Below are positions 20,182 to 28,763 of a stretch of 64,000 nt of DNA, piece by piece. The stretch comes from Rhizobium sp. Root1334. GTDB taxonomy: Bacteria > Pseudomonadota > Alphaproteobacteria > Rhizobiales > Rhizobiaceae. A model generated the notes under the pieces. That model made no database searches and had not been told where the DNA came from. It saw only the letters and a program-made list of their open reading frames with translations. The stretch's first letter is position 1. Each line of letters opens with the position of its first letter. The translations under genes and the position numbers were made by a program. Where the stretch lies: positions 198,654-262,653 of the forward strand of contig NZ_LMEY01000029.1 in NCBI RefSeq assembly GCF_001426665.1. The letters run 5' to 3'.

Positions 20182-20582
20182 ACAGTCTCAAAGCCTTCCG
20201 GCCCCTCATAGTAGGGGTCGGGAACATTGATGATGATGCCCTGGGTATATTCCAGAAACAGGTGCAGCTTGTGCTGCGCATCCAGCGGCGCCATCGCCCG
20301 CAGAGTGGCGAGATTGCTGGCGTCCATCGCAAAAATCAGATCAATCGCCTCGAAATCACCTGCATGAACCTTCCGGCAGCGCTGACGCGCAATGTCGATA
20401 CCATGTTTCCGCGCAACCGCGATCGAGCGGCGATCCGGCGGATCACCAATATGCCAGCCGCCAGTTCCCGCTGAATCGACATCCACCAACCCATCCCCTG
20501 CGACATGCCGCAAAATACCCTCGGCCAGGGGTGAGCGGCAGATATTGCCGAGACAGACGAAAAGAATTCTGACAGGTTTCAT
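20121..20582 (-). CDS. Low-molecular-weight protein tyrosine phosphatase
   Basis: A 153-aa cytoplasmic LMW-PTP. The P-loop C10-LGNIC-R16-S is next to the N-terminus, and the general acid D122 lies in a DPYYEG motif. The ATG at 20582 gives the standard N-terminus KPVRILFVCLGNICRSP; an upstream extension is rejected. The targets are unknown; relatives act on tyrosine-phosphorylated kinases of exopolysaccharide synthesis or in arsenate reduction, but no such genes are nearby. It is convergent with thpR with a 61-base tail overlap. Confidence 0.93.
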   Translation of the reverse strand: MKPVRILFVCLGNICRSPLAEGILRHVAGDGLVDVDSAGTGGWHIGDPPDRRSIAVARKHGIDIARQRCRKVHAGDFEAIDLIFAMDASNLATLRAMAPLDAQHKLHLFLEYTQGIIINVPDPYYEGPEGFETVYNMLFEGCMLLIGRLEERS

Positions 20583-20686
20583 GCTATTCAACGGCTTGAG
20601 GAAAAGGTTGAACCTATCCGCAGCTGCCGCGTTGTGGAACCGGAATATCACTTGCCGCTGCGAATAAAACTGGAGGGGATTGCGCC

Positions 20687-21004
20687 ATGAAACAGGAAAA
20701 GCTCGGCAAGGAAGCCGTTGCCGAAAACCTTTCGAAGATGGAGGGCTGGGTTCTTGCCGAAGACGGGCTCTCGATCTGGAAAGCCTTCCGCTTCAAGAGC
20801 TTCGTCGAAGCCTTCGGCTTCATGACCGAAAGCGCGATTTCGGCCGAGAAGCTCAACCACCACCCCGAATGGTTCAATGTCTACAACAAGGTGGACGTGA
20901 CGCTGACCACCCATGATTCGCAAGGACTGACCGAGCTGGACTTCAAGCTTGCCGCCAGGATGGACCGCGCGGCGGCAGGCCGGATGCCTGACCACCTTAA
21001 ATAG
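20687..21004 (+). CDS. phhB: 4a-hydroxytetrahydrobiopterin dehydratase (pterin carbinolamine dehydratase)
   Basis: A 105-aa PCD/DCoH-family protein that dehydrates 4a-hydroxytetrahydropterin during recycling of the pterin cofactor. The diagnostic EKLNHHPEW motif is at about 54-62, with the paired active-site histidines at 58-59. A later short-range DFKLAARMD helix matches the family. GGAGGG at 20672-20677, about nine bases upstream, supports ATG 20687. No phenylalanine hydroxylase gene is beside it in this window. Confidence 0.94.
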   Translation: MKQEKLGKEAVAENLSKMEGWVLAEDGLSIWKAFRFKSFVEAFGFMTESAISAEKLNHHPEWFNVYNKVDVTLTTHDSQGLTELDFKLAARMDRAAAGRMPDHLK

Positions 21005-21059
21005 GGCATTTGAAAGAGCGCCATTTGAAATCTTCGCCCTGCTCACCATATGATTTTCC

Positions 21060-21458
21060 ATGACGAATGGGACACACAGGATGGATGACATCAAGATCGG
21101 CGAGATTTTGCTGCCTGGCGAGGAAAGCGAACAGGAAGCAAAGGCCCGTAAGGTTGAGCGCCGGTTCTGGCCGACCCTGAAAAGGGCGATGCGGCAGATC
21201 CCGTTCAGCCGTGACGTCGTTGCCGCCTATTACTGTGCCATGGACCCGGCGACACCCCTGCGCACACGCGGCATCCTGCTCGGAGCGCTCGCCTATTTCG
21301 TCATGCCGTTGGATTTCATTCCCGACGTCTTGGCCATGGTCGGCTTTTCCGACGACATTGCCGTGCTGACCGCCGCCTTTGCCGCGATCAGCGGCCAGAT
21401 CAAGGAGAAGCACTACATCAAGGCCGACGAGGCCCTGCAGGATAAACTGCCCGACTGA
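21060..21458 (+). CDS. YkvA-like DUF1232 membrane protein
   Basis: A 132-aa protein with the DUF1232/YkvA domain in its C-terminal half, including the hallmark YFVMPLDFIPDVLAMVGFSDDIAVL, one hydrophobic stretch around an acidic PDxxP-type turn. The function is unknown. Starts at 21060 and 21081 (MDDIKIGE) are both possible and neither has good spacing. The latter resembles homologues as I recall them. It is convergent with the sigma factor gene, six bases apart. Confidence 0.85.
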   Translation: MTNGTHRMDDIKIGEILLPGEESEQEAKARKVERRFWPTLKRAMRQIPFSRDVVAAYYCAMDPATPLRTRGILLGALAYFVMPLDFIPDVLAMVGFSDDIAVLTAAFAAISGQIKEKHYIKADEALQDKLPD

Positions 21459-21464
21459 TCCACG

Positions 21465-22037
21465 TCAGTAGGCGCTATCAACGCCGCCTTCTTCAAGCAG
21501 CGCCCGTAATTTGCCGAAGGCGAGGCGGATGCGTGATTTGACGGTTCCAAGCGGCAGGCCCGTGGCTTGGGAAATCTCCGAATGGGACTGGCCGAAGAAA
21601 AATGCCATCTGAATCAGCGCAACTTGCTCTACGGGCAGCTTCGCCAGCGCAATCCGGACGATCTGCTCGCGATCTTCGCTTTCAATCAGGTCATCCGGCG
21701 CGGGCGGCGCCGCAGGCAGGAGAAGCGGCTCATGCGCGTCAAGCGTCCCATTGCGCTGCCGTCGCGCCACATCGATGCGCCGGTTGCGGGCGATCCGGAA
21801 AAGCCACGTGGAAAGCGATGACTTCTCCGGATCGTAGAGGTGCGCCTTCTGCCAGAGAATAACCATCACCTCCTGCACGACCTCCTCCGCCTCCGCGACA
21901 CCGGCATTCTGCCGCATCAGGAAGGATTTCAGTCGTGGAGCAAAAAAGTCGAAGAGTTCCGAAAAGGCGGTCTGATCACGATTGCGTGCGACGGCCACGG
22001 CAAGGGCGGTGAAATGCTGTCTGACTTCAACATTCAT
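21465..22037 (-). CDS. ECF-type RNA polymerase sigma factor
   Basis: A 190-aa group IV sigma factor. Region 2 runs from FSELFDFFAPRLKSFLMRQ to TWLFRIARNRRIDVARR, and region 4 contains LPVEQVALIQMAFFFGQSHSEISQATGLPLGTVKSRIRLAF, where the H-T-H is clear. A Pro-rich linker separates them. It resembles sigma factors that in other bacteria pair with ChrR-type anti-sigma factors, but no anti-sigma gene is found on either side: downstream is the convergent DUF1232 gene, upstream the divergent IalB-like gene. Autoregulation is plausible but not shown. Confidence 0.92.
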   Translation of the reverse strand: MNVEVRQHFTALAVAVARNRDQTAFSELFDFFAPRLKSFLMRQNAGVAEAEEVVQEVMVILWQKAHLYDPEKSSLSTWLFRIARNRRIDVARRQRNGTLDAHEPLLLPAAPPAPDDLIESEDREQIVRIALAKLPVEQVALIQMAFFFGQSHSEISQATGLPLGTVKSRIRLAFGKLRALLEEGGVDSAY

Positions 22038-22476
22038 TCCGCTTTTGATGGCCTCCCGCCCTGATTTCCGCAGTATTTAACCAGAGGTACAGCGCTTTTG
22101 CCAAAGGTCAAACTCTTGCCTGATTCTTTGTGAAATAAAACCAGCGCCGGGCACGCGTCGGCTGATCGCGCAATTGCCCGGCAAGCGAAACGTGCATGGC
22201 AGACGGAATTCGGCATTTTCCCGCCGCGGCCGCTCTCTGGGTTTTCGCACACAATGGATCGAGGCAAGCTTGGATCGTTCGGGCGCTTCAACGTTAGCCT
22301 GAAACTCGAGCCGGGTTTGCGGCGTACTCTGTTCCGTATTAAAGCGGAAAGGCAGCGAATTCGGGGAATGTTGACGGTTTGGTAACCTGAATTAAGTCAA
22401 AATCAATTAAATCATGACCATGCGTGGCCCGGCTGATGCTGATCGGGCTTTGGCAGCAAGAAACCGGCAGGACAAG
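22038..22476. promoter_or_regulatory. Divergent intergenic region between sigma factor and ialB-like genes
   Basis: 439 bases with no supported gene. The part next to the ialB-like gene is A+T-richer (22370-22420) and probably holds its promoter; the part next to the sigma gene probably holds that promoter. No repeat, hairpin or known operator was recognised. Confidence 0.4.
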
Positions 22477-22980
22477 ATGTTTGTAAGAAAGCTTAACCTC
22501 GCAATCGCACTCGTGCTGGCAACTGCCGGCGTTGCTTCGGCTCAGTCGCCGACCCGCATTCAGCAGTTCAATGCCTGGGGCGCCTATTCCTATCAGGCCG
22601 GCGCTGGCAAGGTCTGCTATGTGCTTTCGGTCCCGAAGGAAAAGAGCCCGGCCAATGTCGATCACGGCGATGTCTTTTTCCTCGTGTCCCAGCGCCCCGG
22701 CCAGAACATCTCCTACGAACCGCAGGCGATGATGGGTTACCCGCTCCAGGACAGCTCCAAGGTCACCGTCACCATCGACAACAAGAATTTCACGATGTTC
22801 ACCAAGGGGAACTCCGCTTGGGTGGAAAATGCCGCTGAAGAGCCGGCGCTCGTGGCTGCGATGAAGACCGGCAAGGCGATGTCCGTTGCCGCCAAGTCGC
22901 GCAAGGGTACGCCGACGGCCTATTCCTATTCGCTCTCGGGCATTTCGGCTGCGCTGAAGCAGATCGAAAACTGCAAGTAA
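22477..22980 (+). CDS. Invasion-associated locus B (IalB) family protein
   Basis: A 167-aa exported protein with a clear signal peptide (cleavage near VASA, residue 22) and the IalB domain: FNAWGAYSYQAGAGKVCYVLS, DVFFLVSQRPG, and the C-terminal ALKQIENCK with a conserved Cys that can pair with the cysteine in KVCY. IalB was named from Bartonella erythrocyte invasion, but the family is general in Rhizobiales and its biochemical role is unclear. ATG 22477 follows AGGA. The 5' extension from 22414 is rejected. A terminator follows. Confidence 0.9.
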   Translation: MFVRKLNLAIALVLATAGVASAQSPTRIQQFNAWGAYSYQAGAGKVCYVLSVPKEKSPANVDHGDVFFLVSQRPGQNISYEPQAMMGYPLQDSSKVTVTIDNKNFTMFTKGNSAWVENAAEEPALVAAMKTGKAMSVAAKSRKGTPTAYSYSLSGISAALKQIENCK

Positions 22981-23007
22981 TCAGGCAACGTCGCCTCCGA
23001 TCGTTTG

Positions 23008-23034
23008 AAAGGCCGGTTCATCCGGCCTTTTGGC
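23008..23034 (+). terminator. Terminator of the ialB-like gene
   Basis: Stem AAAGGCCGG (23008-23016) with CCGGCCTTT (23022-23030), five-base loop, with the stem's own 3' T residues followed by TTGGCG; 28 bases after the stop codon. Confidence 0.85.
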
Positions 23035-23243
23035 GTTAAAGCCTTTTTGCAGATCTGCCCTGAAGCGCCGGAGGGTGACGCGGGGCGAAAACCGTGCTAA
23101 AGGCCCGGTCAACGATAGCTGCGTGGATCGTTGACGTTCCCGATGCGCGGCAAACGAACTCTGATCTCAGCATTGACGCAACCGGTTGCAGGCAAAAGCG
23201 CTTGAACGGGCCTTGCGTATCGCAAACATGGGAAATGGCGAGA

Positions 23244-24476
23244 ATGGCCGCGACTGAAGCACTCGATCTGGACCGCCCCGTCAAGGCACCGGTCCGTCCG
23301 GCCATGGCCGCCGAAAAGCCGACGCTGATCGGCCTTTCGCGCGAAGACATGGGCAAGGCGCTGGCCGAAATCGGCGTCCCGGCAAAACAGGTGAAGATGC
23401 GGTCGAGCCAGCTCTGGAATTGGCTCTACGTGCGCGGCGTTTCCGATTTCGACCACATGACCAATGTGTCGAAGGACATGCGTGAGCTGCTGAAGAAGCA
23501 TTTCACCATCGCCCGCCCGGAAATCGTCGAAGAACAGATCTCCACCGATGGTACCCGCAAATGGCTGCTGCGCTTCCCGCCGCGGGGTGCTGGTCGTCCC
23601 GTCGAAATCGAGACAGTCTATATTCCCGAAGAAGGCCGCGGCACGCTCTGCGTTTCCAGCCAGGTCGGCTGCACGCTCACCTGTTCGTTCTGTCATACCG
23701 GCACCCAGAAGCTGGTGCGCAACCTGACGGCCGAAGAAATTCTCTCGCAGCTGCTGCTTGCCCGCGACCGCCTGGGCGACTTCCCGGACCGGGACACGCC
23801 TGTGGGCACCGTCATGCCGAGCGAAGGCCGGAAGGTCTCGAACATGGTAATGATGGGCATGGGCGAGCCACTCTATAATTTCGAGAACGTCAAGACAGCG
23901 CTCTTGATCGCCACCGACGGCGACGGGCTATCGCTGTCGAAGCGCCGCGTCACGCTGTCGACTTCCGGCATCGTTCCGGAAATCTTCCGCACCGGCGAGG
24001 AAATCGGCGTCATGCTGGCGATCTCGCTGCATGCGGTGAAGGACGACTTGCGCGACATGCTGGTGCCGATCAACAAGAAGTATCCGCTGAAGGAACTGCT
24101 CGACGCCTGCCGGAAATATCCCGGCCTGTCGAATGCCCGCCGCATCACCTTCGAATATGTCATGCTCGAAGGCGTCAACGACACGCTGGAAGACGCCAAG
24201 GAACTGGTGCGCCTCCTGAAAGGCATTCCGGCCAAGATCAACCTCATCCCGTTCAACCCATGGCCGGGCACGAACTACCAGTGTTCGAAATGGGAGCAGA
24301 TCGAGAAGTTTGCCGACTTCATCAATGCGGCCGGCTATGCCTCGCCGATCCGCACGCCGCGTGGCCGCGACATTCTCGCCGCTTGCGGCCAGCTGAAATC
24401 GGACTCCGAGCGTATGCGCAAGGTCGATCGCATGGCATTTGAGGCAATGATGATTGCCAACCATGGCGAGGATTGA
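23244..24476 (+). CDS. rlmN: 23S rRNA (A2503)/tRNA (A37) C2-methyltransferase RlmN
   Basis: Radical SAM dual-specificity methyltransferase. From ATG 23244 the product is 410 aa. The radical SAM cysteines are C143, C147 and C150 (CTLTCSFC), the methyl-carrying cysteine is C381 in AACGQL, and family motifs [11 protein letters not shown] and [12 protein letters not shown] are intact. An ATG nine bases upstream (23235) is an alternative; the much longer frame from 23094 has no support. It lies directly after the IalB-like gene, an order recalled from other rhizobia. Confidence 0.95.
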   Translation: MAATEALDLDRPVKAPVRPAMAAEKPTLIGLSREDMGKALAEIGVPAKQVKMRSSQLWNWLYVRGVSDFDHMTNVSKDMRELLKKHFTIARPEIVEEQISTDGTRKWLLRFPPRGAGRPVEIETVYIPEEGRGTLCVSSQVGCTLTCSFCHTGTQKLVRNLTAEEILSQLLLARDRLGDFPDRDTPVGTVMPSEGRKVSNMVMMGMGEPLYNFENVKTALLIATDGDGLSLSKRRVTLSTSGIVPEIFRTGEEIGVMLAISLHAVKDDLRDMLVPINKKYPLKELLDACRKYPGLSNARRITFEYVMLEGVNDTLEDAKELVRLLKGIPAKINLIPFNPWPGTNYQCSKWEQIEKFADFINAAGYASPIRTPRGRDILAACGQLKSDSERMRKVDRMAFEAMMIANHGED

Positions 24477-24535
24477 TCAGCAAATTTGATGGATGCTGGT
24501 CCGCATTTGGATTGATTTAAGTGTCCAGCCTTCCT

Positions 24536-24558
24536 AAGACTGCCTGAAAATCAGTCTT
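24536..24558 (+). promoter_or_regulatory. Leader hairpin abutting the ribosome site of the ABC operon
   Basis: AAGACTG (24536-24542) pairs with CAGTCTT (24552-24558) around a nine-base loop, extendable by a wobble and a C-G pair into the first bases of the GGAGG ribosome site at 24559-24563. It could tune translation initiation of the binding-protein gene. It is not a known riboswitch class. Confidence 0.45.
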
Positions 24559-24569
24559 GGAGGACACCT

Positions 24570-25523
24570 ATGCGCTCACTTCTCATTGCCTTGGCGGCAA
24601 CTGTCGCCCTCACCCTGCCCGCCCGGGCGGAAGATGTCACGGTTGCGGTTACCGCCATCGTCGAACATCCGGCACTCGATGCCGTGCGTGATGGCGTCAA
24701 GGAAACCCTGGCTGCCGCCGGCTACAAGGAAGGCGAGAACCTCAAGTTCATTTACGAATCCGCACAGGGCAACCCGGCAACGGCAGCGCAGATCGCTCGC
24801 CAGTTCGCCGGCGAAGCGCCAAACGTCATCGTGCCGATCTCGACACCGTCGGCCCAGGCCGTCGTGTCCTCGACCCGCGACATCCCGGTTGTCTTCACCG
24901 CCGTTTCCGATCCGCTCGGCGCGCAGCTGATCAAGGACATGGACAAGCCGGGCGGCAACGTCACCGGTCTTTCCGATCTGTCGCCGGTTGCCGAACATGT
25001 GGCACTGATCAAGGAAATCCTGCCGAACGTGAAGTCCATCGGCTATCTCTACAATTCGGGTGAGGCAAACTCCGTATCGCTGCTCGCCGTCCTGAAGACG
25101 GAAGCTGAAAAGGCTGGCCTGACAGTAGTTGAATCCGCCGCCACCAAGTCCGCCGAAGTCCAGGGTGCAGCCCGCGCATTGGTCGGCCGCGCCGACGTCA
25201 TCTACGTACCCACGGACAACACGATCATTTCGGCGCTCGAAGGCGCTGTTGCCGTCGCCGTCGAAGCCAAGCTGCCGCTGTTCACCGCCGATACGGATTC
25301 CGTCTCGCGTGGCGCCGTTGCCGCTCTCGGCTTCAACTACAAGGATGTCGGCAAGCAGACCGGCGACATCGTCGTTCGCATCCTGAAGGGTGAAAATCCG
25401 GGCAATATCGCCGTCAAGGTTGCTGCGGGTACCGATCTGGTCATCAACAAGGGTTCTGCCGCCAAGATGGGCGTCACCTTCCCGGAAAGCGTTCTCGCCC
25501 GCGCCACCCGCGTCATCGAATAA
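24570..25523 (+). CDS. ABC transporter substrate-binding protein (TrpX/ABC_sub_bind family)
   Basis: A 317-aa periplasmic binding protein with a signal peptide ending near PARA (residue 20). The fold is that of the ABC_sub_bind family: VAVTAIVEHPALDAVRDGVKETL, IVPISTPSAQAV, PVVFTAVSDPLGAQL and a late YVPTDNTI...GAVAALGFNYKDVG. Relatives include tryptophan-binding TrpX of streptococci, but ligands in rhizobia are not established. GGAGG sits 6-7 bases before the ATG. It is followed by its permease and ATPase genes. Confidence 0.9.
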   Translation: MRSLLIALAATVALTLPARAEDVTVAVTAIVEHPALDAVRDGVKETLAAAGYKEGENLKFIYESAQGNPATAAQIARQFAGEAPNVIVPISTPSAQAVVSSTRDIPVVFTAVSDPLGAQLIKDMDKPGGNVTGLSDLSPVAEHVALIKEILPNVKSIGYLYNSGEANSVSLLAVLKTEAEKAGLTVVESAATKSAEVQGAARALVGRADVIYVPTDNTIISALEGAVAVAVEAKLPLFTADTDSVSRGAVAALGFNYKDVGKQTGDIVVRILKGENPGNIAVKVAAGTDLVINKGSAAKMGVTFPESVLARATRVIE

Positions 25524-25562
25524 GGCCATACCGCCTTATATTTGCACAATCTGATTGATTTT

Positions 25563-25596
25563 GAGCCGCCCTCCTTCCATACGGGGGCGGTTCATT
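25563..25596 (+). terminator. Weak terminator-like hairpin after the binding-protein gene
   Basis: CCGCCC pairs with GGGCGG across a loop of about a dozen bases, then TTCATTTG. With only a partial T-run it may attenuate rather than end transcription before the permease gene, giving excess binding protein. Confidence 0.5.
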
Positions 25597-25688
25597 TGTA
25601 AAACAGGCTTGGTTTCGGCGGCGTTACTTTCAAAGTGCTATAGCGTCCGGACGAGTTTGAAGACGAAAAGAGAAGAGGACCGACCGCG

Positions 25689-26567
25689 GTGAGTCAAATT
25701 GCCTTCTGGGGAGCAGTCGAGCTTGGGCTCGTCTATGCCTTCGTCGCCATCGGCGTGTTCCTCGCCTTCCGCGTGCTCGATTTTCCGGATTTGACCGTTG
25801 ACGGTTCGTTTCCGCTTGGCGCTGCCGTGACCGCCGTGCTGATCATCGCCGGGGTCAATCCATGGCTCGCCTCTGGCGTTGCCATGGTCGCAGGCGCTGC
25901 CGCGGGCATCGTCACCGCCATCCTCAACGTCCGCTTCCGTATCCTCAATCTTCTGGCCTCGATCCTGACGATGATTGCGCTGTTCTCGGTCAATCTGCGC
26001 GTCATGGGCAAGCCGAACGTCGCGCTGATCAACGCCGACACGATGCTGTCGCCCTTCTTCGGCCTTGGGCTGCGGGACTTTTACGTTCGTCCGCTGTTCA
26101 TCGGGCTCCTCGTTGTCGTCGCTGTCATCGCCGTCTGGCGCTTCCTGGAAAGCGATGCTGGCCTCGCGATGCGGGCAACCGGCGCCAATGCGCGCATGGC
26201 CCGTGCACAAGGCGTCGATACCAGCCGCCAGATCTATCTCGGCATGGCGCTCTCCAATGCGCTGGTGGCGCTTGGCGGCGCGCTGTTTGCCCAGACCAAC
26301 GGCTTTGCCGACGTGACCTCGGGTGTCGGCACCATCGTCGTCGGTCTCGCCGCCGTCATCATCGGTGAAACCCTGCTCGGCGCACGTGGCATCCTGATTG
26401 CGCTGATCGGCTGCGTGCTCGGCTCGATCCTCTACCGCATTGCCATTCAGCTGGCGCTCTCGACCGATATGCTCGGCCTGCAGGCCTCCGACCTCAATCT
26501 GGTCACGGCGGCCCTCGTCACCTTCGCCCTCGTTCTTCCCCGCCTGCGCCGCGGAGGTGCCGCATGA
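25689..26567 (+). CDS. ABC transporter permease (TrpY-like, BPD_transp_2 type)
   Basis: A 292-aa permease with about eight hydrophobic segments and the branched-chain/ribose-type permease domain. It reads FAVEL-like start SQIAFWGAVELGLVYAFVAIGVFLAFRVLDFPDLTVDGSFPLGAA and has the loop LRATGANARMARAQGVDT-type motif (here MRATGANARMARAQGVD) that contacts the ATPase. The GTG start at 25689 has AGAGGA upstream. It ends in a four-base overlap (ATGA) with the ATPase gene, completing an importer with the binding protein before it. Confidence 0.9.
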   Translation: MSQIAFWGAVELGLVYAFVAIGVFLAFRVLDFPDLTVDGSFPLGAAVTAVLIIAGVNPWLASGVAMVAGAAAGIVTAILNVRFRILNLLASILTMIALFSVNLRVMGKPNVALINADTMLSPFFGLGLRDFYVRPLFIGLLVVVAVIAVWRFLESDAGLAMRATGANARMARAQGVDTSRQIYLGMALSNALVALGGALFAQTNGFADVTSGVGTIVVGLAAVIIGETLLGARGILIALIGCVLGSILYRIAIQLALSTDMLGLQASDLNLVTAALVTFALVLPRLRRGGAA

Positions 26568-27358
26568 TCAAGCTAAACGATATCCAGGTCATCTTCGGCA
26601 AGGGAACGCCGCTGCAGAAGCAGGCGCTGAACGGCGTCAGCCTGACGGTCGAGGAAGGCACCTTCGTCACCGTCATCGGCTCCAATGGCGCCGGTAAATC
26701 CACCGTGCTTGGCGTGCTTGCCGGCGACGTCATCCCGACCTCGGGCCAAGTCACCATCGGCAATCAGGACGTCACCCGCAAGGGCACGGCCGCCCGCGCC
26801 GGGCTTGTCGCTCGCGTCTTCCAGGATCCGTTGGCAGGCAGCTGCGGCGCCCTGTCGATCGAGGAAAACCTGGCGCTGGCCGCACGGCGCGGCGAAAGCC
26901 GCGGTCTCGCACCCGCCCTCGGACCCAAGCGCCGCGAACATTTTCGCGAGCGGATCGCCGAGCTGAACCTCGGCCTCGAGAACCGCATGCGCGACCGCAT
27001 GGACCTGCTGTCGGGCGGCCAGCGCCAGGCGGTCTCGCTGGTCATGGCGACGCTCGCGGGCTCCGAAGTGCTGTTGCTCGACGAGCATACGGCTGCGCTC
27101 GATCCCGGCATGGCCGAGTTCATCATGAACCTTACTCAGAAAATCGTCTCCGAGCGCAAGCTGACAGCGTTGATGGTGACCCACTCGATGCGCCAGGCGC
27201 TTGATTTCGGTCACCGTACCATCATGCTGCATGCGGGCGAAGTGGTGCTCGACGTCTCCGGCGACAGCCGCAAAACGCTGCAGGTCGAAGACCTCATCGC
27301 CATGTTCCGCAAGATTCGCGGCCAGACGCTGGACGACGACGCGCTGCTGATCGGCTGA
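26564..27358 (+). CDS. ABC transporter ATPase (TrpZ-like)
   Basis: A 264-aa ATPase with Walker A GSNGAGKST (39-47), signature LSGGQRQAVSLVMA and Walker B VLLLDEHTAALD, where His replaces the usual Pro in the DEP triplet, as is normal for this subfamily. It is coupled to the permease by ATGA. Its TGA is directly adjacent to the stop of the convergent LysE-type gene, leaving no intergenic base, so transcripts probably overlap. Confidence 0.92.
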   Translation: MIKLNDIQVIFGKGTPLQKQALNGVSLTVEEGTFVTVIGSNGAGKSTVLGVLAGDVIPTSGQVTIGNQDVTRKGTAARAGLVARVFQDPLAGSCGALSIEENLALAARRGESRGLAPALGPKRREHFRERIAELNLGLENRMRDRMDLLSGGQRQAVSLVMATLAGSEVLLLDEHTAALDPGMAEFIMNLTQKIVSERKLTALMVTHSMRQALDFGHRTIMLHAGEVVLDVSGDSRKTLQVEDLIAMFRKIRGQTLDDDALLIG

Positions 27359-28000
27359 TCAGCGCGTCTGCGTGAACAGGATCTTCACCGCAAAGATCGA
27401 GAACACGCCGGCAAAGGTGTAGTCGATGCCGCGCATGACGCCCTTGCGGCGCTGCAACCAGCTCGACAACCAGTCAGCCGTCAGAATGACCAGGACATTC
27501 ACCGGCATCGCCGCAACGATGAAGAAGAAGCCGAGGAACAGGAGCTTCTGCGTCACCGCCGGGTCGTTGGCGGTGACGAACTGCGGCAGGAAGGTCATGA
27601 AGAAGATGATGACCTTCGGATTGAGCAAGTTGACCCACAGCCCCGTCGAAATATTGGCCAGAGCCGATGCACCGGTATCATCGACCTTCTTGACCGTCAG
27701 TGTCGATCCATACCGGATCGCCTGCACCGCCAGCCAGAACAGATAGGCGGCACCGCCGGTCTTCAGGATCATGAAGGCGGTCGGCGAGGCGGTGATCAGT
27801 GCCGAGATGCCGAAGGCGACCAAAAGCGTGTGCACGACACAGCCAAGGCTGGTTCCGACAACGATGAAGAAGGCCGCCGCCTTGCCTTGGCTCAGCGCCC
27901 GGCTGATCGAAAGCGTCATATCAGGACCCGGCGTCGCCGCCAGCAGCAGCGTTGCTGCGGTGAAAGCCAGAAGTGTCGGCAAGCTCGGCAGGAAATCCAT
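27359..28000 (-). CDS. LysE/RhtB family amino-acid exporter
   Basis: A 213-aa membrane protein with six hydrophobic helices and the LysE/RhtB signature near the N-terminus (ATPGPDMTLSISRALSQG). It is one of three LysE-type genes in the window (see 32340 and 52280). The predicted role is proton-driven efflux of amino acids or homoserine-lactone-like compounds; the substrate is not predictable. The start at ATG 28000 lacks a strong ribosome site, and the longer frame to 28042 is unlikely. Confidence 0.9.
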   Translation of the reverse strand: MDFLPSLPTLLAFTAATLLLAATPGPDMTLSISRALSQGKAAAFFIVVGTSLGCVVHTLLVAFGISALITASPTAFMILKTGGAAYLFWLAVQAIRYGSTLTVKKVDDTGASALANISTGLWVNLLNPKVIIFFMTFLPQFVTANDPAVTQKLLFLGFFFIVAAMPVNVLVILTADWLSSWLQRRKGVMRGIDYTFAGVFSIFAVKILFTQTR

Positions 28001-28084
28001 GTTCAGGTCTTTCGCGGAATGGAATTGTTGTCTCGATATCACAGCCCATGTTAGATTGCAGCTACGTAATCGGCAGGAGTTTCC

Positions 28085-28333
28085 ATGACAAAGAGCGCAC
28101 AGATTGTTTTGGACGAGGAGCTCGGCGCTTTTGTCGACCGGCAGGTTCGTGAAGGAAACTATGCCTCCGCAAACGATGTCGTTAAAGCGGGCTTGCGCCT
28201 GCTGCGCGAAGACGATGCAAAGCTTGAGACACTCAAAGCCGCGTTGATCGAGGGCGAGGAATCAGGCGACCCCGTCGAGTTCGACTTTGAGGATTTCCTC
28301 AAACAGATGCATGCCAAATATGCCTCCAAGTAG
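28085..28333 (+). CDS. parD: ParD-type antitoxin (CC2985 family)
   Basis: An 82-aa ribbon-helix-helix antitoxin. The N-terminal half QIVLDEELGAFVDRQVREGNYASANDVVKAGLRLLRE is the DNA-binding dimer, and the acidic C-terminal half is the toxin-binding tail. AGGAG at 28076-28080 sits before the ATG. It overlaps the start of the ParE-like gene by 14 bases, so it is translated first, as expected for a toxin-antitoxin operon. Autorepression of the promoter in 28001-28084 is the usual mode for the family. Confidence 0.9.
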   Translation: MTKSAQIVLDEELGAFVDRQVREGNYASANDVVKAGLRLLREDDAKLETLKAALIEGEESGDPVEFDFEDFLKQMHAKYASK

Positions 28334-28619
28334 AGGCTACAGACTTTTACCCGCCGCGCGACAGGACTTGGAAAATATTTGGCGCTACAGTTTTGAAACA
28401 TGGTCCTTGAAGCAAGCAGACGATTATCAGCGTCAACTAGTCGATACTTTTTCTGCCCTGGCCACCGGTAGAAAAAGAGGCCGTGACTTGCGGGTAATCA
28501 GGCCCGGTTATTTCTCCGTTATCTGCAATTCTCACTGTATTTTCTATCGCCACGTCGAAACCGGCATCCTCGTAGTCCGCGTACTGCACCAGCGAATGGA
28601 TCCGATGCGGCATCTCTGA
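28320..28619 (+). CDS. parE: ParE/RelE-type toxin
   Basis: A 99-aa ParE-like toxin starting at ATG 28320 within the last codons of the antitoxin gene (ATG 28311 is an alternative). Features are YRLLPAARQDLENIWRYSFETW at the start, GRKRGRDLRVIRPGYFSV in the middle and the closing VVRVLHQRMDP, a typical ParE tail. ParE family toxins act on DNA gyrase. The frame is intact with no disruption, so the pair looks functional. It sits between a LysE gene and argG in an otherwise core region. Confidence 0.9.
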   Translation: MPPSRGYRLLPAARQDLENIWRYSFETWSLKQADDYQRQLVDTFSALATGRKRGRDLRVIRPGYFSVICNSHCIFYRHVETGILVVRVLHQRMDPMRHL

Positions 28620-28763
28620 CGCCGCTTAACCAACATTTCCCGGCGTGACGAGGGTTGCGTGGCCCGGCAATCTCGCTAAAAGTGCCGCAGAATTTTTCTT
28701 GGGCGCGATCCCGCACTTTCCCGGACAAGCCCGCGTTTTCTCTGACAAGACGGACAGACAAAC

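Noticed and set aside
24536-24558. Known riboswitch or T-box before the ABC importer
   Set aside because: A simple short hairpin without the conserved elements of a known riboswitch class.
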